Assembly (NCBI RefSeq): GCF_017161425.1
Contig: NZ_CP071057.1
Span: 1,178,001-1,242,000 of the forward strand
DNA from: Marinicauda algicola
GTDB lineage: Bacteria > Pseudomonadota > Alphaproteobacteria > Caulobacterales > Maricaulaceae
Length of the DNA: 64,000 nucleotides
Direction of reading: 5' to 3'
Positions 24,842-35,046 of this stretch are shown here, one piece after another. The notes below the pieces were generated by a model. It was given only the letters and a program-made list of their open reading frames with translations. It searched no databases and was not told where the DNA came from. Made by a program: the position numbers and the translations under genes. Position 1 is the stretch's first letter. Each line of letters begins with the position of its first letter.

Positions 24842-27478
24842 ATGCCCCTGCGCCTCCTCTCCTCCGCCGCGCCCGCGGCGCTCGCCGCGGCCCTCGCCGC
24901 TCCCGCCATGGCGCAGGACGAGGCCGCCGACATCGTCACGGTCATCGGCGGGCGCGCGCCCGGGGCGCAGATCGAGGACCGGCCGGTCACCCTGATCACG
25001 CGCGAGGCGATCGAGCAGGCGGGATTTGCCGATCTCGGCGATGCGCTCGCCTTCCTGCCTTCCGTGACGGGATCGGAATTCAACGAGGACCCGGGCACGC
25101 AGAACGACACCTCGGGCACGTCCAGCGTCAATCTGAGGGGGCTCGGGCTCGGCTCGACGCTCGTCCTGATGAACGGCCAGCGCCAGACGGTGGCGAGCGT
25201 GTCGGCAGACGACGGGGCGAGCTTCGTGGACATGAACGCGCTGGTGCCCACGATCGCGATCTCCCGCGTCGAGGTGCTGAAGGATGGCGCCTCCCCGGTC
25301 TACGGATCGGATGCGGTGGCCGGCGTGATCAACGTGCATACGCGCGATGATTTCCAGGGCGTTGAGGCGCATGCCGAGCTGCGCGGGCCGACACAGTACG
25401 AGGGCTCGGGCGCAGGCTACGAACTCGCCGCCATCGCCGGGCGCGATCTCGGCGCGGTGCATCTCGTCGCGGCACTCGAATGGCTCGACCGCGAGGGGCT
25501 GGGGGGCTTCGAGACCGGGTTCGTGCCGGGCACCGGGCTCTCGCTCGGCCAGCCGGGCAGCTATCTCGTTCCGAGCCGCGGCTTCGCGAGCTATGCCGAC
25601 CCGTTCTGCACGCAGGGCGGCGGGATCCTGGTGCGCCGCGGTCCGGACGATGCGACCGGGACGCCGGGCAGCTGCCTCATCGACTATGCGCAGTTCTTCT
25701 CCGTCGTGACCGAGGAGGAGCGCCTGCAGGGCTTCGCGGCGCTGACCGGCGAGGCCGGAGACACCCGCTTCGCGCTGCGCGTGTCCGGCGCGGACCAGCA
25801 TGTGGAGCGCGGCAACTCGCCCTCCCTGCCGAACCTCGACTTTCCACTCCTCGACGCCTCGCTCGCCGGCAACGTGTTCGGCGAGGGCGTGATCTGGCTC
25901 GGCCGCCCGCTGGGTGCGAAGGCCGGTGCCGCGCGGCGCCGCTTCGATCACGAGACGGTGCGCGTAGCCGGCGAACTTGCCCGCGACATCGACTGGAACG
26001 GCACGTCCTGGACCCTCCAGCTCAACGCCACCTACTCGCGCAACGATCTGCGCGCGACGATCACCGACACGCTGGAGGACAATTTCAACCTCGCGCTCGA
26101 CGGTTTCGGCGGGGCGAGCTGCCCTGGGCCGAATGCCGGTGTCGCCGCGGGCGACGAGAGCGCGGGATGCTATTTCTTCAACCCGTTCGGCTCCGGCGTC
26201 GTGGTCACCGATCCCTCCGATCCGCGCTTCAACGCACCGGAAGTGATCGACTTCATCATCGGGCAGGACATTCGCGACTCGCGTGCCGACCTGACGGTGA
26301 TCGAGGCGGTGGCATCCACGCCCTCCCTGCTCGCCCTGCCCGCGGGCGATGTCTCGGCCGCCTTCGGCGTGCAGACCCGCCGCGAGACGCTGCGCGTCGA
26401 GCATGGCGAGGATTTCAACGCGGACAATTTCCTCTTCATCATCGGCGGCCCGGACTATTCCGGCGCGCTCGACGCACGCGCGGTATTCGCCGACGCGATC
26501 GTGCCGGTCACGGAGCGCTTCGAGCTGCAGCTCGCCGCGCGCCACGAGGATATCGACGGCTTCGCGTCGACCGATCCGAAGATCGCCGCCGTGTTCGAGG
26601 CGAGCGAGGCGCTGACCCTTCGCGCCAGCTGGTCGCGCTCCTTCCGCGCGCCCTCGCTGCACCAGCGCGTCTCGGCGACCACCACGCTGCAGTCGCTGTT
26701 CACCGGCTCGGCATCGAGCTTCCTGCCCGTGCGCACGGTGGGCAATGAGAATCTCGATCCGGAAACCGCCGACACGTTCACGCTCGGCGCGGTGTGGAGC
26801 GGGCAAGCCCTGACGGCGGGCCTCGATCTGTGGCGCATCGAGTACGAGGACCTGATCGTGGAGGAAAATCCGAACGCGATCCTGGCCGCCGACCTCGCCG
26901 ATGACGGCATCTTCAACGATCCGCGCGTCGAGCTGTCCTCGATCGGGGACGTGCGCCTGGTCCGGGCGAGCTTCGTGAACGCACCGAAGGTGGAAGCGCA
27001 GGGCCTCGATGCGAGCCTTGCCGGCCGGCCCGTCGAAACGCGTTACGGCATGTTCGGCTGGGGCGCGCGGGCGTCCTACGTGGACGAGTTCACCCTGATC
27101 GATCCGGTGCTGGACACCACGATCGACGGGGCGGGCAACCGCAACTTCACCAATTTCGCGCGCTCGGTACCGGACTATCGCGCCAGCGCCTGGATCGACT
27201 GGGCGCGCGCGGCGTGGGATGCGCGCGCGGGCCTGCGCCACATCTCGAGCTATGACGACGACGAGAACCCCGGAAACGAGATCGACGCCTGGACCGTGCT
27301 CGACCTGCAGGCGGGCTACACGTTCGACGCGGGCGGGACGCGCACCCGGCTCGTCGCCGGCGCGCTCAACCTCACCGACGAGCAGCCGCCCTTCGTGGAT
27401 ACCCCGCTCGGCTACGACACCAAGGTCCACGACGCGCGCGGGCGCGTGGCCTATGTGCGGGTGGAGTTCGTGCGCTAG
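24842..27478 (+). CDS. TonB-dependent receptor
   Basis: This 878-residue outer-membrane receptor has a signal peptide ending PAMAQ at residue ~25. The plug contains RPVTLITREAIEQAGFADLGDAL, VNLRGLGLGSTLVLMNG and DGASPVYGSDAVAGVINV, the conserved plug end. The barrel finishes in RVAYVRVEFVR. Its ligand is not evident; VLMNGQR-type plugs are common in receptors for siderophores and for small organic ligands. AAGAAGG lies 8 bases before the ATG. It is divergent from tRNA-Phe and converges on the porin gene, with only 15 bp between the stops. Its sequence is clearly different from the large glucan-locus receptor. Confidence 0.9.
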   Translation: MPLRLLSSAAPAALAAALAAPAMAQDEAADIVTVIGGRAPGAQIEDRPVTLITREAIEQAGFADLGDALAFLPSVTGSEFNEDPGTQNDTSGTSSVNLRGLGLGSTLVLMNGQRQTVASVSADDGASFVDMNALVPTIAISRVEVLKDGASPVYGSDAVAGVINVHTRDDFQGVEAHAELRGPTQYEGSGAGYELAAIAGRDLGAVHLVAALEWLDREGLGGFETGFVPGTGLSLGQPGSYLVPSRGFASYADPFCTQGGGILVRRGPDDATGTPGSCLIDYAQFFSVVTEEERLQGFAALTGEAGDTRFALRVSGADQHVERGNSPSLPNLDFPLLDASLAGNVFGEGVIWLGRPLGAKAGAARRRFDHETVRVAGELARDIDWNGTSWTLQLNATYSRNDLRATITDTLEDNFNLALDGFGGASCPGPNAGVAAGDESAGCYFFNPFGSGVVVTDPSDPRFNAPEVIDFIIGQDIRDSRADLTVIEAVASTPSLLALPAGDVSAAFGVQTRRETLRVEHGEDFNADNFLFIIGGPDYSGALDARAVFADAIVPVTERFELQLAARHEDIDGFASTDPKIAAVFEASEALTLRASWSRSFRAPSLHQRVSATTTLQSLFTGSASSFLPVRTVGNENLDPETADTFTLGAVWSGQALTAGLDLWRIEYEDLIVEENPNAILAADLADDGIFNDPRVELSSIGDVRLVRASFVNAPKVEAQGLDASLAGRPVETRYGMFGWGARASYVDEFTLIDPVLDTTIDGAGNRNFTNFARSVPDYRASAWIDWARAAWDARAGLRHISSYDDDENPGNEIDAWTVLDLQAGYTFDAGGTRTRLVAGALNLTDEQPPFVDTPLGYDTKVHDARGRVAYVRVEFVR

Positions 27479-27493
27479 CGCGCCGCCCGGCGA

Positions 27494-28828
27494 TCAGAAA
27501 AACACCGTCGCCATGAGGTAGCCGTACACGGTGTCACCGGTGTCGGGGGCGTTCGGCGCATCGGTCGCGAACGCGCCCTTGGCGAAGACCGCGCCGCCGG
27601 TTTCCAGCTGCAGGCGCTCGGGCACCGCCCAGTAGCGCCAGCGCGTGGAGATGTGGGTCCCGATATAGTCACCGGAGCGGCCGGCCGGATCGCGCAGACC
27701 GCCATCGCGCCAGATATCGGTGTCCGAGGCCAGCCAGGCGCCCTTGACGAGAAGACGGCCGTCGATCGGGCCATTGCTGACCATCAGGCGCACGCCGGGC
27801 GCGGAGACGTTCTGCCGGCGCAGCGGCCCGTGGATGCCGGTCTGGCCGAAATCGGTGCGGCGGAGGCCGTAGAGCGTGTCCCAGCGCGACCAGTGGCCGT
27901 CTCCCGCCTCCTCCCCGGAGGCGTATTCGTATTCGACCGCCACGCGCAGGTTCCAAGGCCCCTCGAACGTGTAGCCGACATGGCTGTGATGGGTCTGGGC
28001 CGACACGTCGAGCATCGGCGCGCCCGGCGAGGAAGAGCTCCGGCGTTGACCGGTCTGGACCGCATGCTCGATCTCGAAATCCCAGCTGCCGGGGCGGGGC
28101 GAGCGATAGAGGCGCGCGCCGGGCGCCAGCAGGTCGCGCTGTGCACCCTCGTCCTCGTGGAGGCCGTAGACATACGCTTCCACCGCGCCGCCCAGGGCGG
28201 GCAGTTCCCGCTCGAGATATACGGCCCAGAAGCGCTGGTCCCAGTTCTCCTCGTCCAGAGCGTGCTCGTTGTCCAGGATCGAGGCCCGGTCGCCGGGCAG
28301 GCGCTCGACCGGAGAGACGTAGAATCCCGCCAGACTGACGAGCGGGGAGAGCCCGGCGTCGAAACGAGCACCCGTGAACGCGTTGCGCGTGTTGCGAAAT
28401 CCGTTGCGGCCGACGAAGCGCGTGCTGCCGAGATCGATCGTCATCCGCCCGATGCGCAGATCGACCGGGCGTGGCAGGGCGAGAATCTCGTCGAGCTCGA
28501 CGTGCGCGTAGGCCTGCAGGACATCGAGCGTGTTCACGTTGCTCGTCGAGATGGCCGAGCCGGGATCGGCGAGATAGACGCGCGCGTCGATCAGCTCGCC
28601 GCCGAACTGGACCGCGCCCGCATCGGCTTCGGCGAAGAGCAACGTGCGCCCGGAGATCTGCTGATCGCCGCCCGTGCGCCCGGCGCGGAACTGGTCGGAC
28701 AGGCTCTCGTAACGCCAGCGCGTCGAGCCTTCGAAGGCGACGCTGAGGCCTGTGCCCCGCGCGTCCTCCCCGGCCCCATCCGTGGCGAGCGCGCCCGCCA
28801 GGGCGGTCAAGATGATGGTTAGCTCCAC
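27494..28828 (-). CDS. Alginate-export-like outer-membrane porin
   Basis: This protein has 444 residues. Alternating amphipathic strands and a C-terminal aromatic ending (GYLMATVFF) indicate a beta-barrel. Segments such as WRYESLSDQFRAG, LLFAEADAG, LRIGRMTIDLGSTRFVGRNGFRNT and WDQRFWAVYLERELP resemble the AlgE-like alginate_exp family. In non-alginate bacteria such proteins serve as general or sugar-acid porins. The start is a GTG with GAGGGGG immediately upstream, and the signal peptide is short (ending ALA). No alginate genes are nearby. An inverted repeat at 28841-28862 lies directly upstream. Confidence 0.7.
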   Translation of the reverse strand: MELTIILTALAGALATDGAGEDARGTGLSVAFEGSTRWRYESLSDQFRAGRTGGDQQISGRTLLFAEADAGAVQFGGELIDARVYLADPGSAISTSNVNTLDVLQAYAHVELDEILALPRPVDLRIGRMTIDLGSTRFVGRNGFRNTRNAFTGARFDAGLSPLVSLAGFYVSPVERLPGDRASILDNEHALDEENWDQRFWAVYLERELPALGGAVEAYVYGLHEDEGAQRDLLAPGARLYRSPRPGSWDFEIEHAVQTGQRRSSSSPGAPMLDVSAQTHHSHVGYTFEGPWNLRVAVEYEYASGEEAGDGHWSRWDTLYGLRRTDFGQTGIHGPLRRQNVSAPGVRLMVSNGPIDGRLLVKGAWLASDTDIWRDGGLRDPAGRSGDYIGTHISTRWRYWAVPERLQLETGGAVFAKGAFATDAPNAPDTGDTVYGYLMATVFF

Positions 28829-28840
28829 GCCCCCTCACGT

Positions 28841-28862
28841 CATTTCAATAAGAGCTGAAATG
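28841..28862. repeat. Inverted repeat upstream of the porin gene
   Basis: CATTTCA (28841-28847) and TGAAATG (28856-28862) form a perfect 7-bp inverted repeat with an 8-base AT-rich spacer. It begins 13 bp before the porin start on the minus strand and 51 bp after the stop of the cytidylyltransferase-like gene. It could be an operator or a weak terminator. Confidence 0.4.
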
Positions 28863-28912
28863 AAATTAGGTCGAACCGGAGGCGCCGGCAAGGCCGGACA
28901 GGAGGCGTGATC

Positions 28913-29698
28913 TCACGCCGCGAGGCCGAGCCGGACCGGCGCGCTCTCGATTTCTGCGTGGACGGGCCTCGCGGTGCGGTTTTCGTCGACCCACATCGCA
29001 TTGATCGCGACGAGGTCGGGGCGGCGCAGGCACAGCGCTGCGATCTCGGCCGCGCTGGCGGTCGCCGCGGCCTCGCCCATGGCCGCGAACACGGCCTGGC
29101 AGAATTCGAGATCTTCCCTGCGGTCGAGCGTCCAGCGCAGCCGCTCCAGCCCGCCGCCCGGCCCGACGAGCCCGGCACGCACGAAGCCGGGATGGCGGTT
29201 GATCCAGGGCGTGACGTGCTCGCGTTCGAAGAGGGTATCCGCCTTGCGCTCGGCCTCGAAGAGGTGGCGCGCCGGGAACACCTCGCAGTCGAGCCCGTGC
29301 GGGAAGCGCGCCGGCATGGAATTCGAGGCATAGTCCGCCCCGCTCTCCCGGAAGAGTTCAACCGTGCGTTCCACGATGACCGGGTCGATGAACGGACAGT
29401 CGCTGGTGATGCGGATCACGGTGGAGGCACCGGCCTCGCGTGCGGCCCTGGCATAGCGCGACAGCACGTCGGCCTCCGAACCGCGCACGACCATGAAGCC
29501 GGCATCGCAGGCCTCCTCGGCGACCTCGTCGTCGGCCTCGGTGTCGGGCACGGCGCAGACCACGATGTCGGCGCTCTCGATCGCGCGGCAGCGATCCAGG
29601 CAGCGGATCAGCGCGCTCTTGGCGCCCAGCGGCTCGAGCACCTTGCCGGGCAGCCGGCTCGACCCGATGCGGGCCTGGACGATCGCGGCGGTGGTCAT
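28913..29698 (-). CDS. pseF: Acylneuraminate-type cytidylyltransferase (PseF/SpsF-like)
   Basis: This 261-residue nucleotidyltransferase would activate a nonulosonic acid with CTP. The N-terminal AAIVQARIGSSRLPGKVLEPL holds the nucleotide-binding QARxxSxRxPGK loop of the SpsF/NeuA-type family. ITSDCPFIDP contains the metal-binding aspartate, and HVTPWI follows in the second half. The family assignment is firm. The PseF role rests on the neighbouring pseudaminic-acid genes, because SpsF-type proteins can act on other sugars. It is divergent from the PseB-like gene across a 121-bp control region with CtrA-like boxes. Confidence 0.75.
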   Translation of the reverse strand: MTTAAIVQARIGSSRLPGKVLEPLGAKSALIRCLDRCRAIESADIVVCAVPDTEADDEVAEEACDAGFMVVRGSEADVLSRYARAAREAGASTVIRITSDCPFIDPVIVERTVELFRESGADYASNSMPARFPHGLDCEVFPARHLFEAERKADTLFEREHVTPWINRHPGFVRAGLVGPGGGLERLRWTLDRREDLEFCQAVFAAMGEAAATASAAEIAALCLRRPDLVAINAMWVDENRTARPVHAEIESAPVRLGLAA

Positions 29699-29747
29699 GA
29701 GCCCGGCTCCCCTCGGACGCGGCGAGGCCAGAATGCCGCGACCACGC

Positions 29748-30920
<1,173 letters not shown>

Positions 30921-30932
30921 AAGCCTCCCCCC

Positions 30933-31739
30933 ATGGGGACTGTGAGCTTTCTGTTGTGCGCCGGTGAAGGCGCGTCCGCCGACCGTGCCGGCGCGGGCGC
31001 GCAGCTGGCGCGCGCGCTGCTGGAACACGGCATCGCACGCAGCGCACCGGGCGGGTCCGGGCTGCTGATCCTCGCCGAGCCGCCCTTCGAGCCGACGCTG
31101 GCCGGCAACCTGGCGCGCAGCCGCGGCTTCGAGGCGGTGCAAAGGCGTGCCGAGCGGCTGCGGCGCAAGGCACGCACGCGCATGAAGGCGCCGCGGCTGG
31201 ACAGCGTGCTCATCGCCCCGGAGCTTCTCGCCAGCCCGAAGACGCTCGGCGCCGTCCTCGCAGGCATTCGCGCCGGCGCACCTCACGCGCGTATCGAGGC
31301 TGCCAGGCTGCACCGCGAGCCTGTCTCGCACGAGCTCGAGACACGTTCACTCGTCACCGGACCGGGGGCGTATCTTCGCGCCTGCGCCCGGGCAGACCTC
31401 GTTATCGGCGGAGCGGGACTCGAAGCGCTCGATCGCTGCGCGGCGGGCCTCGCCCAGGTGCTCGTTCCGGCAAGCCCCGCGCAAGCACGCCTGGCCGCTG
31501 AACTCGACCGGGCCGGGGCGGGGATGAAGCTCAATGCCGGCGACGACGTCGCCGCCGCGCTCGAGCGCGTGCTGCGCGATCTCGCCATGATGCCGGCCAT
31601 GCTGCGTCTGATGAGCGAGTGCGCCCTCGATCTCGCCGACTGCGTGGATCCCGACGAGACGTTCGAGGCGATCGCCGCGCTCGCCGGCGCTCAGATCGAG
31701 AATCCCTCCACCATGTCCGGGCTCAGAGGCTCGGCATAG
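30933..31739 (+). CDS. PseG-like degenerate glycosyl-transfer/hydrolase domain protein
   Basis: This 268-residue protein has no clear close family. The second half contains ARADLVIGGAGLEALDRCA followed by LAQVLVPASPAQARLAAEL, which mirrors the UDP-binding half of PseG (DLVISNGGTTxxEL then PQ). The N-terminal GHxxR catalytic region of PseG is absent, replaced by an alanine-rich segment. It may be a divergent paralog that binds nucleotide-sugar. The start is ambiguous between the ATG at 30933 and the GTG at 30942. It follows pseB in the same unit and overlaps the convergent pseI-like gene by 49 bp at the 3' end. Confidence 0.5.
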   Translation: MGTVSFLLCAGEGASADRAGAGAQLARALLEHGIARSAPGGSGLLILAEPPFEPTLAGNLARSRGFEAVQRRAERLRRKARTRMKAPRLDSVLIAPELLASPKTLGAVLAGIRAGAPHARIEAARLHREPVSHELETRSLVTGPGAYLRACARADLVIGGAGLEALDRCAAGLAQVLVPASPAQARLAAELDRAGAGMKLNAGDDVAAALERVLRDLAMMPAMLRLMSECALDLADCVDPDETFEAIAALAGAQIENPSTMSGLRGSA

Positions 31740-32764
31740 GCGCAGTCGCGCGCCGCGCGCCTGCCGAGGATCTCTGGCAGGTATTTCGGCTTGAGGCCGC
31801 GGCCCGGCCGGATCGAGCGGACATTCTCGCGGGTGAAGACCTCGCCCGCCCTGACCGGCTTGACGATATAGAGCGAGCGCCGGCCCGCCTCGGTCTGCCG
31901 TTCGCTGGCGCTGCGTTCCAGTGTCAACGTCCGATTGGCCGCCCAGACCGCGCGGGCCGTATCGACGACCTGCTTCATCTCGTCCGGCTCGAGGGAGAAG
32001 AAATCGTCCTCCCCGCCCCCCGAGCGGTCGAGCGTGATGTGCTTCTCGATGACGCAGGCGCCCAGCGCCACGGCTCCGCCAGGGATCGCCGCGCCGGGCG
32101 TGTGGTCGGACAGACCGACGAGACAGCCCGGCAGGCGCTCCTTCAGGTATCCGATGCGCTGGAGATTGGCCTCTTCGTAAGGGGTCGGATAACCGGAGAC
32201 GCAATGCAGCACGACCGGATGCTCGCACCCGTTTTCGCGCGCCGCGGCGACGGCCTCGTCGATCTCCTGCGGGCTGGCGAGGCCCGTCGACAGGATCAGC
32301 GGCTTGCCGGTGCGCGCGCAGGCCCCGATGAGGTCGAGATCCACGATCTCGTAGCTCGCGATCTTGAAGGCCGGCACGCCGAGCGCGTTCAGGAAATCGA
32401 CCGCGGTCAGATCGAACGGTGCGGAGAAGGCCGCGATGCCGCGCTCGGCCGCCCGCCTCATCACCGGTTCGTGCCATGCCCAGGGCATGTGCGCGTCGTC
32501 GTAGAGCTGGAAGAGCGTGCGGCCCCTCCACGGCCCTTCGGTGATGTCGAAGCCGGGGCCGGAGGCCTCGATCGTGATCGTGTCGGCCCGGTAGGTCTGC
32601 ATCTTGATCGCGTCGCAGCCGGCATCGGCAGCCGCATCGACGATGGCGAGCGCATTTTCCAGCCGGCCGTTATGGTTCGCGCTCATCTCCGCGATGACAT
32701 AGGGCGGATGGTCGGGGCCGATGGCCCGGCCCGCGATGGCGATGGCTGGGACGGTCTCGGTCAT
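31691..32764 (-). CDS. pseI: Pseudaminic acid synthase, PseI/NeuB family
   Basis: This enzyme condenses a 6-deoxy-altrose derivative with phosphoenolpyruvate to a nonulosonic acid. The 357 residues contain AEMSANHNGRLENAL (catalytic/metal region), IKMQTYRADTITI, FSAPFDLTAVDFL, FKIASYEIVDL, STGLAS, LHCVSGYPTPYEEANL, GLSDHT and EKHITLDRS, all standard for NeuB/PseI. A C-terminal antifreeze-like SAF domain follows (SLYIVKPVRAGEVFTRENV). The start is the ATG at 32764. The 6-deoxy-sugar enzymes and the PseMT-type methylase nearby favour PseI over NeuB. It is divergent from the ATP-grasp gene. Confidence 0.9.
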   Translation of the reverse strand: MTETVPAIAIAGRAIGPDHPPYVIAEMSANHNGRLENALAIVDAAADAGCDAIKMQTYRADTITIEASGPGFDITEGPWRGRTLFQLYDDAHMPWAWHEPVMRRAAERGIAAFSAPFDLTAVDFLNALGVPAFKIASYEIVDLDLIGACARTGKPLILSTGLASPQEIDEAVAAARENGCEHPVVLHCVSGYPTPYEEANLQRIGYLKERLPGCLVGLSDHTPGAAIPGGAVALGACVIEKHITLDRSGGGEDDFFSLEPDEMKQVVDTARAVWAANRTLTLERSASERQTEAGRRSLYIVKPVRAGEVFTRENVRSIRPGRGLKPKYLPEILGRRAARDCAYAEPLSPDMVEGFSI

Positions 32765-32887
32765 GAAGGGTCCGTGGATCGGCCTGGTTAATCCTGGCAG
32801 AGACTGGGTCACACCGGTGAAGAAAGTCTTCACCGACTCGCGCGAGGCTGAGAGCTCGATCAGCTGCTGGCTGCGGGGTGCATCGTC

Positions 32888-34096
32888 TTGGCCCATCTCC
32901 TGTTCATCGGCGCCGGCCCGTTCCAGATGCCCGTCATCGAGGAGGCGCGCGCGCGCGGCTGCCGCATCTCGGCGGTGGACGGGAGCGCGGATGCGCCCGG
33001 TCTCGCGCTTGCCGACACCAGCGCCGTCGTCGACATCCGTAACGTCGAGGCCTGCCTGGCGCTCGGCCTCGGCCTGCAGCCCGATGGCGTGCTGGCGGTC
33101 GCGACCGAAGCGGGCATTCCCGCCGCCGCCGCGATCGCCGAGACGCTCGACCTTCCAGGACTTCGTGTCGACACGGCCCGCAAGGCGACCAACAAGCGGG
33201 CCATGCGCGACGCCTTCGAGGCGGCAAGTCTGCCGTCGGCCCGCTACCGGCTTTGCCGTCGCCTCGACGAGGCAGGCGCGGCCTTCCGCGAGCTCGGCCC
33301 CGAGGTCGTGGTCAAGCCCATAAACGGGGCGGGCTCGCGCGGGGTGAGCATGGTCACCCGGCTCGACGACATGGTCGAGGCCTTCGAGGCCGCAAGGACT
33401 GCGGCCGCGAGCGGAGAAGTGCTGATCGAGAATTTCATGGCCGGCCCGGAAGTCGCGCTGGAAGGCGTGATGAGCGCGGGCCGCTTCATCCCCCTTCTCG
33501 TCAGCGACAAGACGCGCAGCGATCCGCCCGCCCTGCTCGATATCTCCATCACCTATCCGAGCCTGAGACCGGCCATCGAGATAGAGGCGATCCACGCGCT
33601 TGCCGAGGCCGGGGCGCGCGCGCTCGGCATCGAGAACGCGCCGATCCACGTAGAGATGATCATGACCACCGACGGTCCGCATCTCGTCGAGATGGCGGCG
33701 CGCGGCGCGGGCTTTCACGTCTTCAACACCATCGTGCCGGCCGTAACCGGCATCGACACGCCGGCGCTGCAGGTCGATCTCGCCCTCGGCATCCCGATCG
33801 CCCTGCCCGACGCGGAGTCGCGCGCGGCGATCCTCGATTTCCCGCTGGTGGCGCCGGGCACGGTGGTGGCGGTCGAGGGCCTCGACGAGGTGCGCGCCGA
33901 TCCGCAGGTGCTGTTCGCCGAATGCTTCGTGAAGCCGGGCGACCGGGTGCGGCCACTGAAATCTGGGTCGGACCGCGCCGCCGCAATTGCCGTGGCCGCC
34001 GACACCGCGCAAGACGCCCGCGCCGCGCTGGAGCGCGCGCGCACCACGCTGCGGATCGAGACCGTGAGCGAGGCGGCGCGGAGCGAGATCGCATGA
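32888..34096 (+). CDS. ATP-grasp ligase of the nonulosonic acid cluster
   Basis: This 402-residue member of the ATP-grasp carboxylate-amine ligase superfamily has a preATP Rossmann-like start (LLFIGAGPFQMPVIEEARARG), the ATP-binding lysine in EVVVKPINGAGSRGV, LIENFMAGPEVALEG, and the metal-binding HVEMIMTTDGPHLVEMAARG. Such enzymes join a carboxylate to an amine or thiol. Next to pseudaminic genes it could couple an amino acid or other acid to the sugar amine, but this is inference. The start is a TTG at 32888; no ATG or GTG fits better. The stop overlaps the next start (ATGA), beginning a chain of five coupled genes. Confidence 0.75.
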   Translation: MAHLLFIGAGPFQMPVIEEARARGCRISAVDGSADAPGLALADTSAVVDIRNVEACLALGLGLQPDGVLAVATEAGIPAAAAIAETLDLPGLRVDTARKATNKRAMRDAFEAASLPSARYRLCRRLDEAGAAFRELGPEVVVKPINGAGSRGVSMVTRLDDMVEAFEAARTAAASGEVLIENFMAGPEVALEGVMSAGRFIPLLVSDKTRSDPPALLDISITYPSLRPAIEIEAIHALAEAGARALGIENAPIHVEMIMTTDGPHLVEMAARGAGFHVFNTIVPAVTGIDTPALQVDLALGIPIALPDAESRAAILDFPLVAPGTVVAVEGLDEVRADPQVLFAECFVKPGDRVRPLKSGSDRAAAIAVAADTAQDARAALERARTTLRIETVSEAARSEIA

Positions 34097-35046
34097 GCGA
34101 CCTGCCCATCGCCCTCACCTTCGACCTCGATCCGGACCTGTTCGACGAATCCGTCGCTCCAACGCAGGCGCGTACCAAGATCAGCTGGCGCTGCATCACG
34201 GAGGGTATCCCCCTGATCCGCGACCGCGTCGGCGAGGTCGCCGAGGCCGCCGGGCTGAAGCCGGCGCCGAGCTGGTTCGTGCGTGTCGACAACCAGATCG
34301 GCGATCTTTGGGGCCGGCCGGCCTGGCTGCTGGAGGAATACGGCGCGGTCTTCGAGGCGCTGGAGACGGCCGGCGAGGAGATCGCCTGGCATCCCCATCT
34401 CTACCGGCGCAGCGACACCGGCTGGGAGCAGGAAACCGACCCTTCCGCGCTCGCCGACAAGATGGAAGCCGCCCTCGCCGACATGAAGCGCTTCGGCTAC
34501 GCCCCGCGTTGCGCCCGGATCGGGGAGGCCTACGGCTCGAACGCGATCATGGAAGCCCATGACCGGCTCGGCATCGAGTTCGACTCCACCGCCATGGCAG
34601 GCCGCAAGCGTGTCGATGCCGAGCGGATCATCGACTGGGAGGCCACCCCTCACCGCGCCTATCGTCCGTCGCAAGCCGATCACCGCATACCCGGCAAGCC
34701 TGCGCGCGACGTCGTCGAGATCCCGATGTCGATGCAGAGGGTGAAGGCCGACTACGACGCCGAGCCGTTCCTGCGCTATCTCGACCTCTCCTTTCATCCG
34801 CGGGCCCTCGCCCACGGTCTGGACGACCTGGTGCGCGATGCCGACTATCTCGTCACGGTTACCCATCCGAGCGCCTTCCTGAGCGATTTCGAACCCGCTG
34901 GCGGCCACGGCCTCGTCGCCTTCGATCCGCAGGCCCTCACCCGCAATCTCGACGCCGTCCTCGACGCCGCGGGCCGCCACGGGCGGCGCCCGCGCTTCCT
35001 GACGATCAGCCAGCTCGGCGACGAGCTGAGGCGGGAACTCCCATGA
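34093..35046 (+). CDS. Polysaccharide-deacetylase-like protein of the nonulosonic acid cluster
   Basis: This 317-residue cytoplasmic protein has no signal peptide. It has the broad features of a NodB-like (alpha/beta) deacetylase fold: LTFDLDPD at the start (the D-D pair), AWHPHLYRR in the middle (a HxxH-type metal motif), and THPSAFLSDFEPAGGHG with an H near the C-terminus. The match is by motif order only and the spacing is unusual. It could remove or install an acyl group on a nucleotide-sugar intermediate. It is coupled to both neighbours by ATGA overlaps. Confidence 0.6.
   Translation: MSDLPIALTFDLDPDLFDESVAPTQARTKISWRCITEGIPLIRDRVGEVAEAAGLKPAPSWFVRVDNQIGDLWGRPAWLLEEYGAVFEALETAGEEIAWHPHLYRRSDTGWEQETDPSALADKMEAALADMKRFGYAPRCARIGEAYGSNAIMEAHDRLGIEFDSTAMAGRKRVDAERIIDWEATPHRAYRPSQADHRIPGKPARDVVEIPMSMQRVKADYDAEPFLRYLDLSFHPRALAHGLDDLVRDADYLVTVTHPSAFLSDFEPAGGHGLVAFDPQALTRNLDAVLDAAGRHGRRPRFLTISQLGDELRRELP

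Noticed and set aside
24713-27430. Minus-strand open frame of 905 codons opposite the second TonB receptor
   Set aside because: Low-complexity mirror of a real gene whose signal peptide, plug and barrel are clear on the plus strand.
27494-28828. Alginate export function for the porin
   Set aside because: No alginate biosynthesis gene is nearby. The family name alone does not establish the substrate.
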